Shown here: piece by piece, positions 1 through 7,648 of the stretch
Numbering within the stretch: the first letter of the stretch is position 1
Layout: each line of letters begins with the position of its first letter
Source of the DNA: Candidatus Rifleibacteriota bacterium
GTDB taxonomy: Bacteria; Riflebacteria; Ozemobacteria; Ozemobacterales; Ozemobacteraceae
Assembly (NCBI GenBank): GCA_029560455.1
Contig: JAKQKW010000398.1
Span: forward strand, 1 to 20,353
Direction of reading: 5' to 3'
Length of the DNA stretch: 20,353 nucleotides
Translations under genes and position numbers: made by a program
The notes under the pieces: model-generated
Databases searched by the model: none
Seen by the model: the letters and a program-made list of their open reading frames with translations, nothing else
What the model was told of the DNA's origin: nothing

Positions 1-3
1 TCT

Positions 4-33
4 GCCCGATGCTCTGGCCTGCTTGCATCGGGC
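4..33. repeat. 9-bp perfect inverted repeat at the left edge
   Basis: The arms GCCCGATGC (4-12) and GCATCGGGC (25-33) are exact reverse complements separated by 12 nt. No T-run follows on either strand, so it does not look like an intrinsic terminator. The right arm overlaps the possible -35 element of the promoter proposed for the M42 peptidase, which would suit an operator. It could equally be an RNA hairpin at the end of an upstream gene outside the window. The repeat is seen directly; the role is inferred. Confidence 0.5.
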
Positions 34-51
34 GGCGGTCTGGCATATATT
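23..51 (+). promoter_or_regulatory. possible sigma-70-type promoter for the M42 peptidase gene
   Basis: TTGCAT (23-28) and TATATT (46-51) are separated by 17 nt. The -10 matches the consensus at 5 of 6 positions, while the -35 matches only in TTG. Transcription would start near 58, leaving a leader of about 20 nt before the ATG at 77. The assignment rests on pattern only, since the consensus may differ in this organism. Confidence 0.3.
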
Positions 52-76
52 CACAAAAAACGAAAGTTGAGTTTTT

Positions 77-1102
77 ATGGCAGCAGCAAAAAAAGAACGC
101 ATCGTCGACATTCTCGAAGAAATTTCGGCCATTCACTCGCCAACCGGCTTCACTCACAATGTTCTCACCCACATCGAAAAAATGCTCAAAAAAGCTGGCA
201 TTAAAACCCGCTACACCAACAAAGGCGCCCTGATCGCCGGCAATCACGCAAAACCAGAAATTGCCGTAGCCGGGCATATCGACACTCTCGGTCTCATGGT
301 CAGAGAAATACGTGGCGACGGGCAGCTCGGTTTTACAAAGCTGGGTGGGCCTCTGCTGCCCGCTTTCGAAGGCAAAACCGTGCGCATCTTCACCGCTGCC
401 GGCAAAAAGTTCTCGGGCAGCCTGATTCTCAACAACCCGGCGGCGCATGTCAACAACAAGGCCGGTGAAGAAACCCGCACCGATCAGAACATGCACATCA
501 GGCTCGACGCCGAGGTCAACAGCGCCGAAGACACATGCAGGCTCGGCATTCAGGTCGGTGATTTCATCGCTTTCGATGCCGGTTTCGAATACACTGACAC
601 CGGCTTTGTCAAAAGCCATTTTCTCGATGACAAGGCCGGTTGCGCCGCCATGCTCGATGCGATGCTGACCCTGGGCAGCAAGACTCTCGACCGCCTGCCG
701 GTGATGTTTTTCTTTTCAAACTATGAAGAGGTCGGGCACGGTGCCTGCGCCGGCATTCCTGAGACAGTCAAAGAGCTGCTGGTCGTCGACATGGGCGTGG
801 TTGGTTCAGGCGTCACCGGCAACGAAACCTCTGTTTCGATCTGTGTAAAAGATTCCAGTGGTCCGTATGATTACGAACTTCGATGTAGACTGGCACAGAT
901 GGCCGCGAAAAAGAAAATTCCTTATAAGCTCGATGTTTTCCCATTTTACGGCTCAGATGGTTCAGCAGCACTTAGAGCCGGGCATGACCTGCGCGTTGGT
1001 CTGATTGGCCCCGGGGTTTCGGCTTCGCATGGCAATGAACGCACCCACCTCAAAGGCCTGCTGGCTACCCGCGACCTGGTTCTTGCGTATCTGAAAGCTT
1101 AA
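77..1102 (+). CDS. M42 family metallo-aminopeptidase (glutamyl aminopeptidase / FrvX-YpdE type)
   Basis: A 341-residue cytoplasmic enzyme with no signal peptide. It is predicted to remove N-terminal residues from peptides as a co-catalytic dinuclear metal enzyme; M42 enzymes usually form dodecameric tetrahedral particles. The family landmarks are in order: GHID (H67, with D69 supporting the metal site), LDDKAG (bridging Asp at 184-185), NYEEVGHGA (E217 general base, E218 metal ligand), VVDMG (D238) and SHGNERTHLKG (H324). All expected metal ligands are therefore present and the length is normal for the family. The start is chosen because the ATG opens directly into the usual N-terminal helix (ERIVDILEEISAIHSPTG). 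No good Shine-Dalgarno sequence precedes it, only a weak GAAAG/TTGAG stretch. The gene is convergent with the long minus-strand block and probably independent of it. Substrate preference (acidic, leucine, other) cannot be read from the sequence. Confidence 0.93.
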   Translation: MAAAKKERIVDILEEISAIHSPTGFTHNVLTHIEKMLKKAGIKTRYTNKGALIAGNHAKPEIAVAGHIDTLGLMVREIRGDGQLGFTKLGGPLLPAFEGKTVRIFTAAGKKFSGSLILNNPAAHVNNKAGEETRTDQNMHIRLDAEVNSAEDTCRLGIQVGDFIAFDAGFEYTDTGFVKSHFLDDKAGCAAMLDAMLTLGSKTLDRLPVMFFFSNYEEVGHGACAGIPETVKELLVVDMGVVGSGVTGNETSVSICVKDSSGPYDYELRCRLAQMAAKKKIPYKLDVFPFYGSDGSAALRAGHDLRVGLIGPGVSASHGNERTHLKGLLATRDLVLAYLKA

Positions 1103-1111
1103 AGCTTTTAC

Positions 1112-1160
1112 GTCATACCCGCGTTTGTGCCAGAAACGGGTAAAAGCGGGTATCCTGCAG
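1112..1160. repeat. REP-like intergenic palindrome
   Basis: ATACCCGC (1115-1122) and GCGGGTAT (1146-1153) are perfect 8-bp inverted arms. A nested GTTT/AAAC pair (1123-1126, 1134-1137) lies inside them. The flanks GTCATACCCGCG and GCGGGTATCCTG resemble the widespread short palindromic repeats with a GTCATnCCCGCG...GCGGGnATCC core found between genes in many bacteria. It sits 10 nt after the M42 stop, in the convergent gap. No second copy was noticed in this window, so membership of a dispersed family is inferred from resemblance. It may also act as a weak transcription stop or 3'-end stabiliser for the M42 mRNA. Confidence 0.5.
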
Positions 1161-1191
1161 ACTTTCTGAGTTTTCGGAAGTATGACAGCAG

Positions 1192-1211
1192 GTCACACAT
1201 GCAAATGTGAC
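1192..1211. repeat. short inverted repeat GTCACA...TGTGAC
   Basis: Six-bp arms (1192-1197 and 1206-1211) are separated by 8 nt. The half-sites are in the opposite order to a CRP site (TGTGA-N6-TCACA), so it is not called as one. No promoter needs it in this convergent gap. The rest of 1103-1306 holds the REP-like palindrome and the terminator, and no gene. Confidence 0.3.
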
Positions 1212-1257
1212 AATTGGCTTGTTTACCAGTTCAGTTACAGATTTTACCTGTTTTTTG

Positions 1258-1289
1258 AGAAAAAAAGGGCTGCCCTTGCGGGCAGCCCT
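1258..1289 (-). terminator. intrinsic terminator of the minus-strand block
   Basis: A 10-bp perfect GC-rich stem, AGGGCTGCCC (1266-1275) paired with GGGCAGCCCT (1280-1289), closes a 4-nt loop. Read on the minus strand it is followed by seven T (1260-1266, the innermost overlapping the stem base) and further T-rich DNA. It begins 17 nt after the stop codon of the 1611-residue gene. On the plus strand no T-run follows, so it serves the minus-strand transcript. This is the classic Rho-independent form. Confidence 0.9.
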
Positions 1290-1306
1290 TCTGCATAGAA
1301 ACAGTT

Positions 1307-4300
1307 TTACTGGTTTCTGATGGTCTTGTCGAGGGTTCTGATGATCAGGTTTGAACCATAGACAGGCACTGAAGTCTTGTAGGTTCTGGTCTTGAAAGTG
1401 TTGCCACCAAGTGTAGGTGCGCCCCACTTCCAGGTGCTCCAGGGATTGTTGATATCGGTAAGATTACCGGTTGTATAGAAATCCCAGTCACGGGCATTGT
1501 CAGTAGCGACGATCTTGACCGGAATCGCCATCGGGAACTGAGTCTCGGCGCCACGGAACACCGCGGTTGCCTGACTGGTTGTACTGGCGATCTTACCCGA
1601 GGCAATCGATGTGCTCTGCCAGCCTGAAGTTATACTGCGTGATTTTTCGGCACCGGTTGAATCGAAGTAATTGAAGGTCAGAGTTGCGGTGGCAATACCG
1701 GCGTTGTCGCTGACACCGACCTGGAAAACAGCTTCAACGTTGTCTTCAAGGAAACGCGGCGGCAGGAACGACACACCGTTACCGGTGACGTTGTCGATCT
1801 GCTTGGTGTAGGCGGCATCGTTGAACGGGGCCACGATCTTGTCACCCATTGATTTGAGCGACTGATAATAACCGACTTTGCCGTTGATATAACCGTCGGC
1901 AGTGGCATCGGCAGACCATGTCGAGCTCAAATCACTGAAGTTTTCATCAAATGTGGTTTTGGTAAGGTTTTTGAATGAATAATCACTGTATTTGCTGACC
2001 GGAGCATTTACAGCTCTTGCAGATTTGAGCATCAACGGGAAGTAAGATACGGTATTGTCTTTGAGTTCGGTCATAATACCGTAGGGGTTCGGGGGCATGT
2101 TGTCGCGAACGTGCAGAACCATGTTGAGGGGAGTTTCAGCCAGTTTGTTGCCTGATGAGTCAATAACTTCAACGTAGAATTCATAAGGCTTGATTGTCTT
2201 GGTAACAGCATCATAATAACCCGGAGTGTTATTGGCATAACCGGCCGGAATCTTGAGTGAACCACCATTGCCAACACAGATGAAATTAAGCGGAACTTTG
2301 TAGAATACCTTGGCAAAATATGACGTATTGCCGTTGGCAGCAGTTTCGCTGAAAGTCTGTGAATCTTTCTGCAGGCGCTGATTGTTTTCAATAATCGCAC
2401 CAGCAGCGTTTTTCGTATAATAGTGGCTGTAGAGAGTATCAAAATTCAGACCAGCCCGGCTCTTCAGATATCTGCCGGCGGCATCACGCGAAGAGGTTTC
2501 GAAAGCCAGACGTATCTTGCGGTTCAACAGTTTGGCGAAAACCGGCTTAAGATTCAGGTGTGCGCTCGGCTTGCCAGAAACAATCAGACTGTTGATCTGA
2601 GCCTGAGTTGACACATTGTGCTGGCGGTTCGCATCATAGGTAGCCTGGTTGGTGATACCAAGCTCGCTATCAACCGCTTCCCAGGGGTTATTGTCAGAGA
2701 AAGCCAGACGCACCTGCGACGGATTGGCTTTTCCGGAGGGGCCAACACCAACCGTCAGATTGTTGCCGGTTTCACCGAACAGGTTGTTGGGGCTGGTTTC
2801 AGAGTAAAGAATGCGGGGCTGCTGCATATCGATGATCTTAACCGTGGTCTTGGATTCAAGAACCATGTCTTTCGGCAGAGTGATGAAAGTACTGACGATC
2901 CATTCGGTTCCGTTCCAGATCTTGATGTACATGTCATACTCAAACATGCGGCGCATGGTGATTACCAGGGTGGCATCGGTCGGATCGGTCGGTGGCAGGT
3001 CACCACCGGTCTGAGTAACGATGGGTGAGTTGTTGGAAAAAACCGTCGTTTCGGGTTTGACAGTTACTTCCATGGGTTCGCCAGGCTTGCTGTTGTCCTG
3101 AATCAGAAACTTCTTCTGAACTTCGTAGCCGCCACCAGCTTTGGGAACCTTGTATTCAAGGTGTGCGGTAACGCGAATCTTGCTGTTTGCAGCCCAGCGC
3201 ACGTCGCCAACCTTGTTCATAAACTGGAATTCAGGTTTGCGGTTGACGTAGAACGGATTTTTCTCGGTACCGTCAGGATTCAGACCCTTGTTTTCGAGCA
3301 GCTTGGCGGCAACATAGTTGTAGTTATTCGAAGCAGGATTGGTGTCGTTAGATTTTGAAATATCGAAGAACAGGTTTGTCTGCGAAGCAACGTCCATTCT
3401 CCAGTAATAGGCTTTGCCGGCTTCGAGACCATGGAAACCGCCGGTTGGCTGAGCGCCGGTCTGCGGGTGCCAGTATGTGTTATTTTTCAGATATGCCTTG
3501 GCACCTGATTCAAGAGATGGAACAACATCGCAGCGCTGAATTCTTGCGGTTTCAAGAGTATTCGACTGCGGCGGCACACTGCCCGAAACCACGATCGGAA
3601 CCATGGCAAAAGTCGTATCGCCGCCTTCAAGAATCTGGTTGAGATAGCTCGAAGCAGAAGCAACCATGAACTTGAATTCGGGCTTCAGCATGATGGCATT
3701 GAGGGCGTCAACGCTGGAATACTGTTCATAGCTGCCTGCTTTGACCGGCAGGGCCTTTTCGCCTTTTCTGAGAACCGAAGGCAGATCGTCGATGGTACTG
3801 CCGAAGGCGAGCAGATCGTAGTCATACCAGTCGTAGAGGACCTGACAGGTCAGGATATATTTACCGGGCACCGGTGAATAGAAATAATGATAGTTGTACA
3901 TGCCGGTACTGGTATTGGTCGGTGGTTTGGGCTCGAGGGCCTTACATACCGGGTTGCCATAGAGGTCTTCGACGAGCCAGGTTCTCCAGCGATAGAAAAC
4001 CTTACCACCCTTGGTCGAAGTCTCAGGATTGACGAGCGAAGTGATGAAACCGCCGTGCTTGCCATCTTTATCCCAGTCTGGCGACGCTTCGAGGTCTGTC
4101 GGGTCCTGGGTGCCATTTGCCAGCGGGTAGTTTTCAACCATGAAGAAGTAAAGCTGGTCAGGAGCGAGCGAAGAGGGCATCGGGTTAATCAGACCGACAT
4201 TCTGAGCAGTCGACCGGGCCAGCTCATTGTGCGGCGGAATCATGTTGAGATAGGGGCCGACGATATCGAGAAACGACTTCTTACCGGCAAGACTGATAAC

Positions 4301-6142
4301 CTGATCGGGGGTAGGCACGTTAATAACCGAGAGTCGGCACATGCCGGGGTCAGAGTATGTATATTCATAGAAACCGGGAGCACCGGCGGTGCCGATGTTG
4401 TAGTCACCCGCATCCCATTTGTTGTTGTTGTTACCGATTACGGCTGACCAGCTGGCAAGAATCTTGGTTGCCTGGCTCAGGCCCTTGGCCATAAGCTCTT
4501 CAGTACCTTCAGCCCGCATATTGAACGGAACATTGTAATAACGAACAGCAAAGTCTTTGCGCCCAATCTCGCGGGTCTTACCGTAGCGGCTCTGAAAAAC
4601 GACTTTGCCGTAACCCTGTTTAAATATAAGAAAACCGGGCCATTTCCATGTGCCATTATCATCATATTTCGAACCCTTATGCAGATAAATGGCTTCATTC
4701 GGGTCAAAGGTCGAGCGCGGGTCAAAATCACTCGGGCTTTTGGCCGGGTGACTCATGGCGAAATACATGTTACCAAAACCATCGGCCTTGATATCATCAA
4801 TAACACTGTTGGGTTTGGCGCCGATAGCACTCAAAATGCCACTGACCGGAATCGCCTGGTAGCGTTCCTTGGAAATCGGTGAGCCTGATTTTTCCTTGCG
4901 CTCAAATTTGTAGACCATCTTACCGCCCTGGTCATAGGCAAAAACGATGCCGCCTTCCTGGTTCCACTGGTTTGACACGGCAACGGCAGAAATATTCATG
5001 GCCGGAGCATTTACGCCGGTGGCCTGTTTATACCAGTCTTTGATAACAGAAGTGCCAAGCGTATAAACATAATCAGAATTGACATTGCGCATCGAAACGC
5101 CGATCCAGAGGGTATCGGTATTGTCTGGCAAGCCGATGAGGGGGTTACCGGCGGCCGGAACATAATTTGCCCCGTTGAGAGTTATTTCGGCCCCTGATTG
5201 ATATTTAGGGCGCGAATAAAAGTAAGTGCGCGATGGCTGAGCTTTAATCGGCGGCATGAAAGCCAGGTCGTTGGTCATTTCATCAGCGACGCCGCTGCCT
5301 GAACCGCTGGCACCACCGCAACCGTCCAGACAGCCGGCAAAGATCTGGCGGGTGATCTTTTTGTCGTAAGAAGTGGCGACGACTTTGCCCACTGTGTTGG
5401 CGTAAACAGGCGCATCGAGGTTCGGGTTGTTGGGAGTCCAGGTGAAAAGCTTCCAGTTGTGGGCTTTGCCTTCTTCCTTGTCGCCGAACACGACGTAGAA
5501 AGTGCTGAAGCCATGTACAGCGCCTGCGGTTTTCCAGCTTGAATACCAGGAACCGTTAGGAATCTCATACCAGTTCCGGCCATCGTATTTATTGAGGGTC
5601 AATGCACCGGAGAAGCTCGGAAGGGGGTTACCGGCCGGAGTTGAAATCGAGGTGCCGGGACCGGCAGACTTTGGTCTTGAACCACTGCCGCGAACTGTAC
5701 GACCGGCAGGGCCGACGCGGTATACAGCAGAACCTGCACCCCAGCTGCGGTGATCATAATGAAAGTAAGCATGATAACCCCAGTCGGAGTGGTCAGCCGA
5801 AACGCCGTCGAGAACCTGTCTTTTCAGTTTCGAACTGAGCAGTGTAAAGCCTGATTCAACCTCTTCGGTAAAGGTATAAATATTGCGATTCAGGTCGACC
5901 GCGAACGAAAAGGTGTTGTTAGGTGTAAACAGATGCTTTGACGGGTCAAAGTATTTGTCTTTTTCGGGGTTATTCAGACGAAAAACCCCCTTCATGACCG
6001 TCGGCCCCTGGCCGATCAGCAGATAGCATTCACCGTTGCGCTCATATTCTGGTGCAAGCGCAAAGGTGGCCGGTGAAAGCAGCAGTATTACTGCCAGTAT
6101 CAGCCCCGCCATTCTCAGGATCCTTGCGTAACTGTTAACCAT
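1307..6142 (-). CDS. giant secreted surface protein, candidate PilY1-like tip adhesin
   Basis: A 1611-residue exported protein and the last gene of the block. A signal peptide (basic start, hydrophobic 11-24, likely cut after TFA, about residue 28) and a strong AGGAGGGG ribosome site (6146-6153) fix the start. Residues about 30-600 contain recurring beta-strand stretches ending in aromatic pairs, such as LNRNIYTF (84-91) and DGFGNMYFAM (454-463), which look like a beta-propeller. Residues about 600-1560 look like a chain of Ig/FnIII-like domains: GKAYYWRMDVAS near 909 is FnIII-like, KPEFKFM (820) and KPEFQFM (969) recur about 150 residues apart, and a cadherin/Ig-like module near 1460-1550 includes VGVSDNAGIATATLTF. 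A DWDKDG loop (689-694) resembles a calcium-binding DxDxDG site. A Cys pair in CLDGCGG (271, 275) precedes a Gly/Ser stretch. No sortase signal, transmembrane anchor or autotransporter barrel is visible at the C-terminus. Its place after three minor pilin genes suggests a pilus-associated adhesin. I do not recognise the family, so the function is inferred. Confidence 0.75.
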   Translation of the reverse strand: MVNSYARILRMAGLILAVILLLSPATFALAPEYERNGECYLLIGQGPTVMKGVFRLNNPEKDKYFDPSKHLFTPNNTFSFAVDLNRNIYTFTEEVESGFTLLSSKLKRQVLDGVSADHSDWGYHAYFHYDHRSWGAGSAVYRVGPAGRTVRGSGSRPKSAGPGTSISTPAGNPLPSFSGALTLNKYDGRNWYEIPNGSWYSSWKTAGAVHGFSTFYVVFGDKEEGKAHNWKLFTWTPNNPNLDAPVYANTVGKVVATSYDKKITRQIFAGCLDGCGGASGSGSGVADEMTNDLAFMPPIKAQPSRTYFYSRPKYQSGAEITLNGANYVPAAGNPLIGLPDNTDTLWIGVSMRNVNSDYVYTLGTSVIKDWYKQATGVNAPAMNISAVAVSNQWNQEGGIVFAYDQGGKMVYKFERKEKSGSPISKERYQAIPVSGILSAIGAKPNSVIDDIKADGFGNMYFAMSHPAKSPSDFDPRSTFDPNEAIYLHKGSKYDDNGTWKWPGFLIFKQGYGKVVFQSRYGKTREIGRKDFAVRYYNVPFNMRAEGTEELMAKGLSQATKILASWSAVIGNNNNKWDAGDYNIGTAGAPGFYEYTYSDPGMCRLSVINVPTPDQVISLAGKKSFLDIVGPYLNMIPPHNELARSTAQNVGLINPMPSSLAPDQLYFFMVENYPLANGTQDPTDLEASPDWDKDGKHGGFITSLVNPETSTKGGKVFYRWRTWLVEDLYGNPVCKALEPKPPTNTSTGMYNYHYFYSPVPGKYILTCQVLYDWYDYDLLAFGSTIDDLPSVLRKGEKALPVKAGSYEQYSSVDALNAIMLKPEFKFMVASASSYLNQILEGGDTTFAMVPIVVSGSVPPQSNTLETARIQRCDVVPSLESGAKAYLKNNTYWHPQTGAQPTGGFHGLEAGKAYYWRMDVASQTNLFFDISKSNDTNPASNNYNYVAAKLLENKGLNPDGTEKNPFYVNRKPEFQFMNKVGDVRWAANSKIRVTAHLEYKVPKAGGGYEVQKKFLIQDNSKPGEPMEVTVKPETTVFSNNSPIVTQTGGDLPPTDPTDATLVITMRRMFEYDMYIKIWNGTEWIVSTFITLPKDMVLESKTTVKIIDMQQPRILYSETSPNNLFGETGNNLTVGVGPSGKANPSQVRLAFSDNNPWEAVDSELGITNQATYDANRQHNVSTQAQINSLIVSGKPSAHLNLKPVFAKLLNRKIRLAFETSSRDAAGRYLKSRAGLNFDTLYSHYYTKNAAGAIIENNQRLQKDSQTFSETAANGNTSYFAKVFYKVPLNFICVGNGGSLKIPAGYANNTPGYYDAVTKTIKPYEFYVEVIDSSGNKLAETPLNMVLHVRDNMPPNPYGIMTELKDNTVSYFPLMLKSARAVNAPVSKYSDYSFKNLTKTTFDENFSDLSSTWSADATADGYINGKVGYYQSLKSMGDKIVAPFNDAAYTKQIDNVTGNGVSFLPPRFLEDNVEAVFQVGVSDNAGIATATLTFNYFDSTGAEKSRSITSGWQSTSIASGKIASTTSQATAVFRGAETQFPMAIPVKIVATDNARDWDFYTTGNLTDINNPWSTWKWGAPTLGGNTFKTRTYKTSVPVYGSNLIIRTLDKTIRNQ

Positions 6143-6172
6143 AAACCCCTCCTGTTCTTGAGGAAAACCCGC

Positions 6173-7135
6173 TCAGTTAAGATTAACTGACTGAATTACC
6201 GCGTTACCAATGTTCGGATCGATTTTATAGGCCTTGAAGATCGCGGCCAGAACTTCGGCGGTCAGGTCGACACCACCGATAAATACGTCGTTATCGAGCA
6301 TTACAGACTTAAAAGGTTCAAGAATCTTGTCTCCATGACTCAGCCAGTTGGCAGCCATACTGGTGACATTGCCATAATAGCCACCAACCGCTGCAGAATC
6401 GTTGGCAATCTCTCTCGGGAATGGGATGCTGAAAATTCTGCCATAATCGAGATCTGGAGGCACAATGTTTTCACGTGTTCTGGCGAGAACGCTGCTCAGG
6501 CTTGTGTTTAAAACCACCTGAACATTTTTCTGAGTTGCAATCTGCTGAGTATACTGGCGAATCTCGCCGATAATAGCGGCAAATTTTTTGCGGGTTTCAT
6601 CGGGATCGGTAAAACCAACCGCATAAGCAATACGGCTCAGCCGGTCATATTTTTCTTCGGCAGTAGCAAGCTGGGCACCGATAGCTGTCAGCTTTGCATG
6701 ATAGGCGGATTCTGCCTTGCCCTGATCAACCCTGAATTCCTGCTTTCTGATTGCTGCCGGGCCCGTTGCCAGCTGGTCGATACCATCGGTGTATCTGGCC
6801 GAAATTTCTTCCATCTGACGGTTATAATTCCGGTGGGTTTCCTGAATTCGCCCCTGAAGAGACTTTATCGTTGCGGTCAGCTCATCAAGAGCCGCCTGAT
6901 GCTGGCTGGCTTTCTGCTGCATCTGCTGCTGCGGCACCTTGGTTGCGTCAACTTTAAATGCCTGACGCTCAACATCATATGAAGTCATGGCCGGGTGTAA
7001 GAGAACCACAGCCCTGAGATTGATTTTTCCGACATAGGCAATATCTCTGCTGCGCTGGGCCAAAACGACAGTTGAGGCAGCGAACAGCAGAACGGTTAAT
7101 GCGACTGACAGGCGTAACTTTAGACCCGGATTCAT
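6173..7135 (-). CDS. Skp/OmpH-like periplasmic protein, paralogue 1
   Basis: A 320-residue exported protein with a signal peptide (hydrophobic 10-25, cut near VLA). The mature N-terminus, IAYVGKINLRAVVLLHPAM, matches the opening strand of the Skp/OmpH family (short strand, then a helix with HP). A long polar coiled-coil-prone helix follows, about residues 63-200, rich in Gln, Glu, Lys and Arg, as in the Skp tentacles. A second strand, VQVVLNTS, comes near 205. Beyond it is an extra C-terminal domain of over 100 residues that ordinary Skp (about 160 residues) lacks; its end, LAAIFKAYKIDPNIGNAVIQ, matches paralogue 2. The ribosome site is a GGGGG run 6 nt before the ATG. The gene sits 12 bp after the PilX-like gene and 30 bp before the giant gene. 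Skp holds unfolded outer-membrane proteins in the periplasm. Here a chaperone or scaffold role for the pilins or giant protein is inferred. Confidence 0.75.
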   Translation of the reverse strand: MNPGLKLRLSVALTVLLFAASTVVLAQRSRDIAYVGKINLRAVVLLHPAMTSYDVERQAFKVDATKVPQQQMQQKASQHQAALDELTATIKSLQGRIQETHRNYNRQMEEISARYTDGIDQLATGPAAIRKQEFRVDQGKAESAYHAKLTAIGAQLATAEEKYDRLSRIAYAVGFTDPDETRKKFAAIIGEIRQYTQQIATQKNVQVVLNTSLSSVLARTRENIVPPDLDYGRIFSIPFPREIANDSAAVGGYYGNVTSMAANWLSHGDKILEPFKSVMLDNDVFIGGVDLTAEVLAAIFKAYKIDPNIGNAVIQSVNLN

Positions 7136-7147
7136 TCTTTTCCCCCG

Positions 7148-7645
7148 TTATTTATTGAGCTTTCTTTCAAGTGATACAAGCCTGACGGCTTCTTTTGCAA
7201 TATTACGACCATACTGGTCGGTATATGCCGCGCCAGCCTGGATAAAAAGAGCTTCTGTTTTCCATTTATCATTGGTCAGAATAGCCATACTGGCCAGCTG
7301 AATATTGATCGGAACTGCGTTGAACGACGAGTTGGACTCGCTGAAATTATTGATCGTAAATTCAGGAGCATTGATGGTGAACGATCTGAGATACTGGGGG
7401 CGACCCTTTTTTGCGGCTTCCCAGCAGGCGTAGAAATCGGCGGGATAAAGCTGAAACTTAAGCAGTGCCAGTTCTGTAAGACCATGTGCCAGATAATCAA
7501 GTTTTATTCTCTCATCGATCTGAACGGTCTGAGGCTTCGACCCACGGGTCATCGAGCTGTAGGCAATGGCCATCTGCAGCAGCACTACTGCAAAGACCAG
7601 AGCGAGAAGCAAAGCCATACCTCTTCGATTAACAGTGTTTTTCAT
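7148..7645 (-). CDS. minor pilin/pseudopilin, PilX- or GspK-like (no Glu at +5)
   Basis: A 165-residue protein with a type IV prepilin leader: a short basic leader MKNTVNRRG, predicted cleavage between G9 and M10, then the hydrophobic stretch ALLLALVFAVVLLQMAIAY. Position +5 of the mature protein is Leu rather than the Glu found in most pilins. That is the known exception of GspK and of PilX-type N-termini, which sit at the filament tip. At 165 residues it is far too short for a normal GspK (about 300), so PilX-like is the better label. The globular part is not recognised. GGAGA lies 6 nt before the ATG, inside the end of the PilV-like gene, so translation is probably coupled. It is third in a W-V-X order of three pilin genes. 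Confidence 0.75.
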   Translation of the reverse strand: MKNTVNRRGMALLLALVFAVVLLQMAIAYSSMTRGSKPQTVQIDERIKLDYLAHGLTELALLKFQLYPADFYACWEAAKKGRPQYLRSFTINAPEFTINNFSESNSSFNAVPINIQLASMAILTNDKWKTEALFIQAGAAYTDQYGRNIAKEAVRLVSLERKLNK

Positions 7646-7648
7646 GGG

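Noticed and set aside
2..70. Open frame on the plus strand ending in TGA at 68-70, possible tail of an upstream gene
   Set aside because: Only 22 codons are visible, they match nothing, and the same stretch carries an inverted repeat and a promoter-like pair. Too short to call.
1192..1211. CRP-like binding site
   Set aside because: The half-sites are in reverse order (TCACA before TGTGA) and no promoter is nearby.
1113..1427. 104-codon minus-strand open frame across the terminator and the end of the giant gene
   Set aside because: It reads through the strong terminator hairpin and the REP-like palindrome and overlaps the giant gene out of frame.
3887..4447. 186-codon open frame on the plus strand
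   Set aside because: Antisense to the giant secreted-protein gene, with no ribosome site or recognisable protein; a shadow frame.
1307..6142. Autotransporter or sortase-anchored adhesin
   Set aside because: The C-terminus is a Lys/Arg/Asn-bearing beta segment ending TIRNQ, without a 12-strand barrel pattern, LPxTG, hydrophobic tail or clear T9SS-type signal.
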